This document shows positions 1 to 6,895 of a DNA stretch of 10,423 bases, one piece after another. The notes beneath the pieces were generated by a model. The model was not told the origin of the DNA, searched no databases, and saw only the letters and a program-made list of their open reading frames with translations. The stretch is from CAYVOX01 sp964453035. Its GTDB lineage: Bacteria; Chloroflexota; Anaerolineae; Anaerolineales; Anaerolineaceae. The first letter of the stretch is position 1. Each line of letters starts with the position of its first letter. The stretch is from contig CAYVOX010000122.1 of the NCBI GenBank assembly GCA_964453035.1, forward strand, positions 1 to 10,423, read 5' to 3'. The position numbers were made by a program, and so were the translations under genes.

Positions 1-792
1 CCAATTTTCAGTGTCCCTCTGCATATCATCTGGGGAGATAAGGTTTACCTGGATGGAATTGACATCACCCCAGAACAATTTTATGAGAAACTGAAGGCCA
101 GCAAAGAGAACCCCACCACCAGCCAGCCCTCCCCGGCTGCCTTTCACGAGATGTACCAGACCCTGCTCGGTGACGGCTACGATATCCTCAGTATCCATAT
201 TTCATCCAAACTTTCCGGCACGCTCGATTCCGCCATCCAGGCCAAAAACATGCTCCCCGGCGCCCGTATTCAACTGGTCGACTCGCTCAGCACCAGTTAC
301 GCCATGGGGTTTCACGTGTTGGCAGCCGCCCGCCTGGCAGCCCAGGGAGCCACCCTTGAGGAATGCAAATCCGAAGCCGAAAAAGCCAAAGCGCATTCTG
401 GCGTGTTTTTCCTGCTCAACACCCTTGAATTCCTGCACCGCGGCGGGCGCATCGGCGGCGCTGCTGCCTTCATGGGCACCATGTTGAACCTCAAGCCGAT
501 TCTGGGGTTGCAGGATGGCCGCGTTGAAGCCATTGAACGCGTGCGCACCACCACCAAAGCCATTGACCGGCTGTTGCACCTGTTTGAAAAAGCCGTCGGG
601 CATAAATCACCCATTCACATTGCCGCCCTGCATGCGGATACCCCTGACGATGCGCAAATGCTGCTGCAGCGCGCCCGCGACCATTTTTCCGTCAACCTGG
701 TGCACGAGGTGATGACCGCGCGTATTTCACCGGTTCTCGGCGTCCACACCGGCCCGGGCACCCTCGGCATTGCCTACATGGCGGGTATGTAA
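1..792 (+). CDS. DegV family protein (fatty-acid-binding, FakB-like), 5' partial
   Basis: The reading frame is open from the first base to the TAA at 790-792, giving 263 visible residues. DegV proteins usually have about 280, so roughly 20-30 N-terminal residues lie outside the window; the internal ATG at 151 is not the start. Family hallmarks are visible: the PTTSQPS segment (residues 38-44 as numbered here), the SSKLSGT segment near 68-74, the GGRIGG segment near 148-153, and the GVHTGPG segment near the C terminus (His249). In the family these surround a buried acyl chain and its carboxylate. DegV/FakB proteins bind a fatty acid and, in Firmicutes, present it to the kinase FakA to make acyl-phosphate for phospholipid synthesis. 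That role here is inferred from the family; no FakA gene is visible. A strong terminator follows directly. The protein is cytosolic, with no signal peptide expected in the family. Confidence 0.93.
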   Translation, partial: PIFSVPLHIIWGDKVYLDGIDITPEQFYEKLKASKENPTTSQPSPAAFHEMYQTLLGDGYDILSIHISSKLSGTLDSAIQAKNMLPGARIQLVDSLSTSYAMGFHVLAAARLAAQGATLEECKSEAEKAKAHSGVFFLLNTLEFLHRGGRIGGAAAFMGTMLNLKPILGLQDGRVEAIERVRTTTKAIDRLLHLFEKAVGHKSPIHIAALHADTPDDAQMLLQRARDHFSVNLVHEVMTARISPVLGVHTGPGTLGIAYMAGM

Positions 793-815
793 CCCCCAAC
801 TCAGCTAAAAGACTG

Positions 816-848
816 GCCCTCTCCCCTAAAAGCGAGAGGGCTTTTTTT
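816..848 (+). terminator. Rho-independent terminator after the DegV gene
   Basis: A perfect 8-bp stem, GCCCTCTC (816-823) pairing with GAGAGGGC (834-841), encloses a 10-base loop. It is followed at once by seven T residues (842-848). It lies 24 bases after the DegV stop codon and should separate that transcript from the DUF1015 gene. Confidence 0.93.
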
Positions 849-856
849 GGTACAAT
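848..856 (+). promoter_or_regulatory. Probable extended -10 promoter for the DUF1015 gene
   Basis: The sequence TGG-TACAAT fits an extended -10 element (TGn followed by a TATAAT-like hexamer at 851-856) and begins on the last T of the preceding terminator. No convincing -35 box sits 17 bases upstream, since that stretch is the terminator hairpin, which is consistent with an extended -10 promoter. Transcription would start near 862-864 and leave a leader of about 25 bases. That leader contains the ribosome binding site GAGGG at 876-880, seven bases before the ATG at 888. Confidence 0.6.
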
Positions 857-887
857 ATTCTCATCACTTTCACCTGAGGGAAACAAA

Positions 888-2207
888 ATGCGAAATTATC
901 CTTCCGTTGGCATTCAAATTCCGGATATCCTTCTCCCCGCAGCTGGCACCAACCTCACCCGGTGGGCGGTCATCGCCTGCGACCAGTTCACCTCTGAGCC
1001 GGAATACTGGCAGGCCGTGGAACAGGCTGCTTCCGGCGCGCCCTCTACTTATCACATGATATTGCCGGAAGTCTTCCTGGGCACACCGGAGGAAACCGCT
1101 CGCACCCAATCCACCCAGCAGACCATGCGCGCCTACCTGGCGCAAAACCTGCTGACCTGCCACGAAGGCTTGATCCTGGTTGAGCGGAAAGCCGGGGGAA
1201 AGACCCGCCACGGCCTTATGCTGGCTCTAGACCTGGAACGCTATGACTACAACAAGGGCTCGCAAACGCTGATCAGGGCTACCGAAGGGACGATTTTAGA
1301 TCGCCTCCCTCCCCGGATTAAAATCCGCAAGGGCGCCGTCCTGGAGTTGCCCCACATCCTGGTGCTGATAGATGACCCCGAGCGCACGGTGATTGAGCCG
1401 CTGGTTCGGCAGCGTCAAAAGTTGCCGCTGGCCTATGATTTTGACCTGATGTTGGGCAGCGGTCACCTGAAGGGTTACTTCATCGACCAACCCGGCCTTG
1501 AAATAAAGGTCGTCTCCGCCCTGGAAAACCTTGCAGATGCCCGCCATTTCAGCGCCAAATACGGCGTCAACCCCGGGTTGGGCGTGCTCCTGTTCGCCAT
1601 GGGCGACGGCAACCACTCACTGGCAACCGCCAAAGCCATCTGGGAACAGATGAAACCGCAGGTGGGCATGGATCATCCCGCGCGATACGCATTGGTGGAG
1701 ATTGAAAACGTTCATGACGAGGGCCTGGATTTTGAGCCAATCCATCGCGTGTTGTTTGGAGTCCAGGAAGAGCTTGCCACTGCGCTGCGTACCACCTTTG
1801 GCTCAGCCTTCACCCTCACCACCTGCCCTGATGCGCAAACCATGATCCAGGCTGTCGATGACCAAAAAGGCGCAGGCCAGGTAATGGGAGTCGTTTCACA
1901 GGCAGGCTATGCGCTGCTGCATCTCCTGCAGCCCACTTCTAACCTGCCCGTTGGCAGCCTGCAGGTCTTCCTCGATGCCTGGGTAAAATCCGGCAAGGGC
2001 GGCAAAATTGATTACGTCCACGGGGAAGATGTTCTCATCCGCCTGGGCAGCCAACCGGAAAACCTGGGGTTCTACTTACCCGCTATGCCCAAGAGCGATC
2101 TATTCAAAACCGTCATCCTTGATGGTGCTCTGCCCCGCAAGACTTTCTCCATGGGTGAGGCCAGGGAGAAACGCTTCTACATGGAGTGTCGTAAAATCAC
2201 CCCATAA
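888..2207 (+). CDS. DUF1015 family protein
   Basis: This 439-residue protein matches the DUF1015 family (Pfam PF06245) along its whole length, and its size is typical. Recognisable blocks are AVIACDQFTSEPEYW near residues 27-41, GDGNHSLATAK starting at 239 (Gly239, Asp240, Asn242, His243), and HPARY at 263-267 followed by an acidic EIENVHDEGLDFEPIHR stretch. The conserved Asp/Asn/His residues suggest an enzymatic site, but the family has no established reaction. In other genomes it is often found near serine biosynthesis genes; no such genes are seen here. The start is supported by GAGGG seven bases upstream and an extended -10 promoter. No signal peptide or membrane segment is visible, so it is probably cytosolic. 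No terminator is visible in the 43 bases before the next gene, so read-through into the lipoprotein gene is likely. Confidence 0.9.
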   Translation: MRNYPSVGIQIPDILLPAAGTNLTRWAVIACDQFTSEPEYWQAVEQAASGAPSTYHMILPEVFLGTPEETARTQSTQQTMRAYLAQNLLTCHEGLILVERKAGGKTRHGLMLALDLERYDYNKGSQTLIRATEGTILDRLPPRIKIRKGAVLELPHILVLIDDPERTVIEPLVRQRQKLPLAYDFDLMLGSGHLKGYFIDQPGLEIKVVSALENLADARHFSAKYGVNPGLGVLLFAMGDGNHSLATAKAIWEQMKPQVGMDHPARYALVEIENVHDEGLDFEPIHRVLFGVQEELATALRTTFGSAFTLTTCPDAQTMIQAVDDQKGAGQVMGVVSQAGYALLHLLQPTSNLPVGSLQVFLDAWVKSGKGGKIDYVHGEDVLIRLGSQPENLGFYLPAMPKSDLFKTVILDGALPRKTFSMGEAREKRFYMECRKITP

Positions 2208-2237
2208 GTCTCCTGATAACCTCAATCTAACATCCAC

Positions 2238-2245
2238 AAAGGCGG
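2238..2245 (+). promoter_or_regulatory. Ribosome binding site deciding the lipoprotein start
   Basis: AAAGGCGG lies five bases before the ATG at 2251. This, together with the lipoprotein signal that begins there, selects 2251 over in-frame starts lying inside the DUF1015 gene. A near-identical AAGGCGG (3412-3418) precedes the next gene at 3429. Confidence 0.6.
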
Positions 2246-2250
2246 CTGCA

Positions 2251-3363
2251 ATGAAGACCCACATCACCCTAAAAAACCTTATGTTCCTCGCTCTGATTGC
2301 TTCGATCCTGCTGGTGGGCTGCGTCCCCGCTTCACCCGTCCCTCCTTCGGCGCAACCACCCTCAGCCACGCTGCCCCCAGAACCCGTGCTGACTTCCACC
2401 CCCACGCCGCTGCCGCCCATGGCGACCAGCAATGCTTCACCCGTTCCCCCCTCCGCAACCAGAACTGCGCAACCCTCCCCGCTGCCTGCCACTGCCACGC
2501 CTACCCTCCCCAAGCCAACTGCCACCCGCGCGCCCTCTTCCACGCCCGAGCCAACGTTTGCTTTCTTTAATAAAACGGTCAGAGCGCCTTCTGGAGGCGC
2601 GCGCCTGCTTAATTTTGAAGAAGGGGCTGTGTGGATGGCTCTACCGCCTGATACGCTCTATCGCATTGACCTCAAAACCGGCAAAACGCTCTCGCAGCAA
2701 AAGTTCGGTTGTGTGGTGTGCTTCGGCCCGTGCGACTTCTTCAGCGCCTACCGCGACGGGCAATACTTCTGGTCGCTGCAATACGGCGGCATTGGCGAGC
2801 AAAATTGCGCCGCCGATAACCCCTGGACCAGTATCGGTTTTATGCTACGCCAGATAAAAATCGGCAGTACTGCCTCAGAATATATTGATATAACCTCCAT
2901 TCTCGCCAACGCTGATGCCCCAAATTTGAGCGTTATTGCGGTGGTTGACGGCAAAATCTGGCTCGCCGTCAGCCAGACCATCTATGTGATTGATGCCGGC
3001 AAATCAAAAACAGATAAGCCCGCCATCATTAAAACTATCTTCCCGGGTATCTACGTTGAAAGCCTGCTTTTCGCCAACAACATGATGTGGGCTGCGGGAG
3101 ACGCCCTGCTTTCGATTGACCCAAAAACCTATCAGGTCGGCAGCATATACCCGTTGGAAGCTCAGCTTCTCGCCTACGATGGTCAGACCATCTGGGGCGC
3201 CAATAAATACAGCTTCACCCTGCAGTCGGTCAACCTTTCCACGCGCCAGCTCAGCGACCCCATCCCCCTGCCCGAATTGCCCTATGCGCTGGGTTGTGAC
3301 GGCAAAAACATCTGGGTTGCGTTTGAAAACACCCGTGATTTGGCGGTTATTCCGGTCAAATGA
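2251..3363 (+). CDS. Lipoprotein with Pro/Thr-rich linker and probable beta-propeller domain
   Basis: The frame is open from 2008, but the ATG at 2251 is the sensible start. It lies 43 bases after the DUF1015 stop, has AAAGGCGG five bases upstream, and opens a classic lipoprotein signal: a basic start, a hydrophobic core, and the lipobox LVGC with Cys24 as the lipidated residue. The product is 370 residues. Residues about 28-104 are a Pro/Thr/Ser/Ala-rich linker that would carry the rest away from the membrane. From about 110 to the end, Trp/Val-Ala and D-x-K/L-T strands recur (VWMA, IWLAV, MMWAA, TIWGA, NIWVAF), the pattern of a YVTN/NHL-like beta-propeller. Residues 154-186 hold a cysteine cluster (C154, C157, C161, C186), and C349 is near the end. 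No catalytic signature is seen; a binding or sensing role outside the membrane is inferred. It probably shares a transcript with its neighbours. Confidence 0.85.
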   Translation: MKTHITLKNLMFLALIASILLVGCVPASPVPPSAQPPSATLPPEPVLTSTPTPLPPMATSNASPVPPSATRTAQPSPLPATATPTLPKPTATRAPSSTPEPTFAFFNKTVRAPSGGARLLNFEEGAVWMALPPDTLYRIDLKTGKTLSQQKFGCVVCFGPCDFFSAYRDGQYFWSLQYGGIGEQNCAADNPWTSIGFMLRQIKIGSTASEYIDITSILANADAPNLSVIAVVDGKIWLAVSQTIYVIDAGKSKTDKPAIIKTIFPGIYVESLLFANNMMWAAGDALLSIDPKTYQVGSIYPLEAQLLAYDGQTIWGANKYSFTLQSVNLSTRQLSDPIPLPELPYALGCDGKNIWVAFENTRDLAVIPVK

Positions 3364-3428
3364 ATGCAGCACTGATTGGCGCGGCATGTTTCGTGCACCT
3401 TTCTCAAGCATAAGGCGGAATCCTCAAG

Positions 3429-3794
3429 ATGGCCCTGCGCTCTTTCCGTAAACGGACGCCCATTGACCTCCCACCTGAACAGGTGCGCTTCACTGAACTG
3501 CGCGTCGAGCCCTGGCCTGACGGACGGCGCATTCGGGTGCATGTGGATATCACCCCATTTCAGCAAAATCCCAACCTTGAGGCTTCCATCACCGCCGGCG
3601 ATGGCGGGGAGGCAGCCCACGCCATGATCGTGGAGACCGCCGAGCACCGCATCGTCTTCACCATGCACCTGCGCGGTGAAATCCAAAATCCCTATTCCCT
3701 CGCAGCCACTTTGTCCTACCCGGAAATCGGCACCGTCGATTCGCAGGCTGTCGCCTTCACTGTTGAGCCGGCTTTCACTGAGGATGAGCCTTAG
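3429..3794 (+). CDS. Small conserved-looking protein of unknown function (121 aa)
   Basis: I do not assign this gene to a named family. The start ATG at 3429 has AAGGCGGA at 3412-3419 upstream, and the gene follows the lipoprotein stop by 65 bases on the same strand. The 121-residue product begins with a basic patch (RSFRKR, residues 4-9) and has no signal peptide, lipobox or membrane helix. From about residue 20 it alternates hydrophobic and polar residues in the manner of a beta-sandwich (RIRVHVDITPF, RIVFTMHLRG, VAFTVEP), and the C terminus is acidic (EDEP). No cysteine is present and no catalytic motif is seen. The coding frame is more plausible than the overlapping frames because of its position, its binding site and its coherent strand pattern. 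Its last codons form the left arm of a probable terminator. A cytosolic beta-rich partner protein is a guess only. Confidence 0.72.
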   Translation: MALRSFRKRTPIDLPPEQVRFTELRVEPWPDGRRIRVHVDITPFQQNPNLEASITAGDGGEAAHAMIVETAEHRIVFTMHLRGEIQNPYSLAATLSYPEIGTVDSQAVAFTVEPAFTEDEP

Positions 3795-3828
3795 CCCAGG
3801 GGCAAACGCTCATCCTTTCATATTTATT
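3781..3828 (+). terminator. Probable terminator hairpin spanning the stop codon of the 121-aa gene
   Basis: AGGATGAGC (3781-3789) and GCTCATCCT (3808-3816) form a perfect 9-bp inverted repeat. A smaller GCC/GGC pairing is possible in the 18-base loop. The left arm lies inside the final codons and the TAG (3792-3794) is in the loop. The downstream tract (TTTCATATTTATT) is AT-rich but interrupted, so termination may be incomplete. Confidence 0.6.
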
Positions 3829-3862
3829 AATCAGAATCTCGCTGTTGGCCTCAGTTATGCTT

Positions 3863-3868
3863 TAGAAT
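3863..3868 (+). promoter_or_regulatory. Candidate -10 element just upstream of the TolB-like gene (possible leaderless start)
   Basis: TAGAAT at 3863-3868 matches a -10 hexamer and lies seven bases before the ATG at 3876. A transcript starting at the usual distance would begin at or next to the A of the start codon. No purine-rich ribosome binding site is visible between 3850 and 3875. A -35 element is not clear; TTGGCC at 3845-3850 is too close to pair with this -10. Confidence 0.4.
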
Positions 3869-3875
3869 ACTAATC

Positions 3876-5795
3876 ATGACCCCTAAATCCAATTCCACCT
3901 TTCGCCTGGTAATCGCCGTCCTGGTTGTGATGATGGTGATTAATCTGGCGTTGGTGGGTATTTTTATTCTTCCTCAACTCAATCCAGCCTCCACGCCTGC
4001 TCCCACCCAGACGCTTGCTCCCACCCAGACGCTGCAACCCGGAACGTTAACAACCCCTCCCACGCCTGTTCCATCCGTTCGCCCTACCGAAGGTAATGTA
4101 CCTGCCTCCCCCTTGCCGCAAACCTCGCAGGAAGGCTTGCAGCAGCAGGGCGTCATCTTCCTTTCGATGAGCGACGGCAAGCACAGGCATCTCTTTGCCT
4201 ACCATCCGCAATTCCTGGCGCTTACCCGCCTGACCACCGGGCTGTGGGATGATATTCAACCCGCCGCCAGTTACGATGGCACGCGCCTGGGCTTTGCCTC
4301 TCGCCAGAATGGGTACTGGGATATCTTCCTCTTCGATGTGGCTTCCGGACAACAAACACGGCTGACAGACACCCCCCAGTTTGACGGCTCTCCCACCTGG
4401 TCACCGGATTCGCAATGGCTGGCTTACGAGAGCTACATTGACGGCCACCTGCAGATCATCATCCGTTCGCTGGCTAACCCCACCCAGGAACCGCTTCAAC
4501 TAACCTCAACCCCCGGTGAAAACTACTCCCCCAACTGGTCACCGCTTGGCCGTGAAATTGCTTTTGTCTCCACGCGCGGCGGCTCGGAGGATATCTGGGT
4601 AGCCAGGCTGGACCGCGTTGATGACCGCTTCATCAACCTCACCAGCACCTCCACCGGTCGCAATCGCTATCCCCGCTGGTCGCCAGATGGTCGTTACCTG
4701 GCCTGGGCATCCGACACCCCCGGCATCAGCACCATTTACATCTGGGATTCCCAGGCTCCCGAATCCGCCCCTAAGGCCATCGGCAACGGCGACCTTCCCG
4801 TCTGGCGCCCGGATGGCAAAGCCCTGCTGGCAGAAATTCGCAGCCCCAACCAGACCTCTCTCGGCGCCTATAACATCACGGATGGTTCGCTCGTCTTTCC
4901 AGCAAACAGCATGCCCGCTGCCCTGCACGGCATGGATTGGCGGTCCGGGCAGGCAGCCCAGGCTCTGGCAAGACTTAAATTACCCGCCTCCGCTCAGCAA
5001 CCCGCCGCCGCCCTCTGGAAGTCAGGCCAGGCTAAGAATTCTGCCGTCCCGGGGCAGCGATCGGTGCTAGTACCCGTTAAGGACGTTTCCGTCCCGACCC
5101 CCTACCTGCACGAGAACGTGGTAGATGCTTTCACCGCCCTGCGCAACCACATCGCGGAGGAAATCGGATGGGATTTCCTGGCCAATCTGGATAACGCTTA
5201 CCTCCCCATCACCACTGCCTCTCACCCCGGGCTGGAGGAAAACTGGCTCTACACCGGGCGCGCCTTTTCTATTAACACCGCGCCGCTCAACGCCGGGTGG
5301 ATTGCGCTGGAACGCGAAGATATCGGCGGTCTCACCTACTGGCGCATCTTCCTGCGCGCCCGCTACCAGGATGGCTCTCAAGGTCTGCCGCTTTCACAGC
5401 GTCCGTGGGACCTCAGCGCCCGCTACAGGGGTGATCCCACCGCCTACGAACAGGGTGGCGCTTACGGAATGATTCCCTCCGGCTACTGGGTAGATTTCAC
5501 CGAATTGGCTTCCCGCTATGGATGGGAAAGGTTGCCCTCCCAGGTGACCTGGCGCACTTATTACCCCGCCGGTTTGTTTGATGTCTTTCTCATGCGCGAA
5601 GGCCTGGACTGGCGCTCTGCCATGGCGCAGCTTTACCCGCCAGAAGCCATCCGAACCCCTACGCCCATCTATACGTTCACCCCAACGATCACCCCCAGCC
5701 CAACCCCCTGGTATAACTGGATGATTACCCCCTCGCTCACCGCGACCATCACCCCCACCGCCACCCGGCGTCCCACCTTCACCCCCAGCCCATGA
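3876..5795 (+). CDS. Membrane-anchored TolB/PD40-like beta-propeller protein with unrecognised C-terminal domain
   Basis: This 639-residue protein has a short polar N terminus and one membrane helix at about residues 10-32, acting as an uncleaved signal anchor. A Pro/Thr/Gln linker follows (about 36-90) and contains a perfect hexapeptide duplication (APTQTL twice, residues 42-53). Residues about 94-350 are a TolB-like propeller: the W-SPD/SP-W-L-A-Y/F pattern recurs (WSPDSQWLAY starting at Trp175, WSPLGREIAF, WSPDGRYLAW, WRPDGKALL), each followed by a D-I-W/F type strand. Residues about 400-595 form a separate Trp/Tyr-rich domain that I do not recognise, with HPGLEENWLYTGRAF and DGLDWRSAM among its distinctive segments. 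The tail (about 597-639) is almost entirely Thr/Pro/Ser, with no sorting motif after it. PD40 propellers usually mediate protein or glycan contacts. The stop overlaps the start of the M23 peptidase gene, so the two products probably act together outside the membrane. Confidence 0.87.
   Translation: MTPKSNSTFRLVIAVLVVMMVINLALVGIFILPQLNPASTPAPTQTLAPTQTLQPGTLTTPPTPVPSVRPTEGNVPASPLPQTSQEGLQQQGVIFLSMSDGKHRHLFAYHPQFLALTRLTTGLWDDIQPAASYDGTRLGFASRQNGYWDIFLFDVASGQQTRLTDTPQFDGSPTWSPDSQWLAYESYIDGHLQIIIRSLANPTQEPLQLTSTPGENYSPNWSPLGREIAFVSTRGGSEDIWVARLDRVDDRFINLTSTSTGRNRYPRWSPDGRYLAWASDTPGISTIYIWDSQAPESAPKAIGNGDLPVWRPDGKALLAEIRSPNQTSLGAYNITDGSLVFPANSMPAALHGMDWRSGQAAQALARLKLPASAQQPAAALWKSGQAKNSAVPGQRSVLVPVKDVSVPTPYLHENVVDAFTALRNHIAEEIGWDFLANLDNAYLPITTASHPGLEENWLYTGRAFSINTAPLNAGWIALEREDIGGLTYWRIFLRARYQDGSQGLPLSQRPWDLSARYRGDPTAYEQGGAYGMIPSGYWVDFTELASRYGWERLPSQVTWRTYYPAGLFDVFLMREGLDWRSAMAQLYPPEAIRTPTPIYTFTPTITPSPTPWYNWMITPSLTATITPTATRRPTFTPSP
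3998..4033 (+). repeat. Perfect 18-bp tandem duplication in the linker of the TolB-like gene
   Basis: An 18-base unit (3998-4015) is repeated exactly and without gap at 4016-4033. It is in frame and encodes APTQTL twice (residues 42-53). The identity at DNA level, third codon positions included, indicates a recent duplication. Confidence 0.9.
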
Positions 5796-6895
5796 ACAGA
5801 ATCCAGCATTTTTTGGGATTAATCGCTGCCTTCACTATTCTTGCCGCCTGCCAGGCAGCACCTGTCCCCGGTCCAACCCCATTAACTGCGCTGCCGACCA
5901 GCGCGCCCACACTGCCGGTCGTTTCCACTCAGGTCAGCGCCCCCCAGCCTACACCACAGGCTGCGCCCCAGCCTCAAACTAAAGAACCGCCCGTGCGCTA
6001 CACCTTCCCAACGCCCGGCGCCGTTGCCGCTTCGCTCTGGCGTCCCCCATTGTATGATACCCCCTGGGCTTTGAACCCGAACGACCATTTTTACTTCAAG
6101 CGCCCCATCGCCGTTGACGAGGTCAACTGGCCCGAGCCCGATTACCGCTACGGTGGCCTGGCTGAAGGCAAGAAACTGGCCCACTCGGGTGTGGATATTG
6201 CCGCCCCGCGCAATACGCCCGTCTATGCCTCCGCGCCGGGCAGGGTGGTCTGGGTGGGATACGGCCTCTCAACCGGCATGTATGATCCAGATGACCCCTA
6301 CGGCCTGGCAGTTGCCATTGACCATGACTTTGGCTTCAACGGCTACCGGCTGAGCACCGTTTCAGCCCACCTTGACCGCATTGATGTGACCTTTGGCCAG
6401 CGCGTTGAAGCCGGAACGCTGCTGGGCGTGGTGGGCACCACAGGCAACACCACCGGACCGCATCTGCATTTTGAAGTGCGCCTGAAAATCGGCGATTTCT
6501 ACTCCTCCCGCAACCCTGAGCTCTGGCTGGCGCCCTCCCTGGGATGGGGTGTGTTGGTTGGCAAGTTAGCCCGCGAAGACGGCTCTCCTATCATCAGGCA
6601 ACTGGTGAACATTCGCAACACACAAACCAGGCAAATATGGCAGTTGCACAGCTACGGCCCCAACAATACCCACCCAGATGACTACTATGACGAAAATCTG
6701 GTCATCAGCGATCTACCCGCGGGAGAATATGAAATCTCTTTTGAGTATGAAGAACAGTTACGCAAGCTGCTTGTGATCATCCACCCTGGCGCTGTCACTT
6801 ACTTTTCCTACCGCGAAGGCCGCGGTTTTAACACGGCGCTGCCACCCACCCCATCTCCGGGTGAGTGGCTGGCAACGCCAAAAGGACAAAAATAA
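5792..6895 (+). CDS. Lipoprotein M23 (LytM-type) metallopeptidase with C-terminal beta-sandwich domain
   Basis: The 367-residue product begins with a lipoprotein signal ending in the lipobox LAAC (Cys20), followed by a Pro/Thr/Gln linker to about residue 70. The M23 domain spans roughly 120-245 and keeps every key residue: HSGVD supplies His131 and Asp135, SAHLD supplies His193, and GPHLHF supplies His224 and His226. In LytM-type enzymes the first His, the Asp and the last His bind zinc and the other two take part in catalysis, so the enzyme should be active. The family cuts peptide cross-bridges or stem peptides of cell-wall peptidoglycan. Residues about 252-340 resemble a carboxypeptidase-regulatory/prealbumin-like fold (GKLAREDGSPI, then DLPAGEYEISFEY), probably a spacer or binding module. 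The ATG overlaps the preceding stop as ATGA and has no ribosome binding site of its own, so translation probably depends on the upstream gene. Confidence 0.92.
   Translation: MNRIQHFLGLIAAFTILAACQAAPVPGPTPLTALPTSAPTLPVVSTQVSAPQPTPQAAPQPQTKEPPVRYTFPTPGAVAASLWRPPLYDTPWALNPNDHFYFKRPIAVDEVNWPEPDYRYGGLAEGKKLAHSGVDIAAPRNTPVYASAPGRVVWVGYGLSTGMYDPDDPYGLAVAIDHDFGFNGYRLSTVSAHLDRIDVTFGQRVEAGTLLGVVGTTGNTTGPHLHFEVRLKIGDFYSSRNPELWLAPSLGWGVLVGKLAREDGSPIIRQLVNIRNTQTRQIWQLHSYGPNNTHPDDYYDENLVISDLPAGEYEISFEYEEQLRKLLVIIHPGAVTYFSYREGRGFNTALPPTPSPGEWLATPKGQK

Noticed and set aside
2008..2250. Upstream in-frame extension of the lipoprotein gene
   Set aside because: It would lie inside the DUF1015 coding region in another frame and would bury the lipoprotein signal that starts at 2251.
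2710..2733. Heme-binding CxxCH site in the propeller lipoprotein
   Set aside because: The CxxC at residues 154-157 is followed by Phe, not His.
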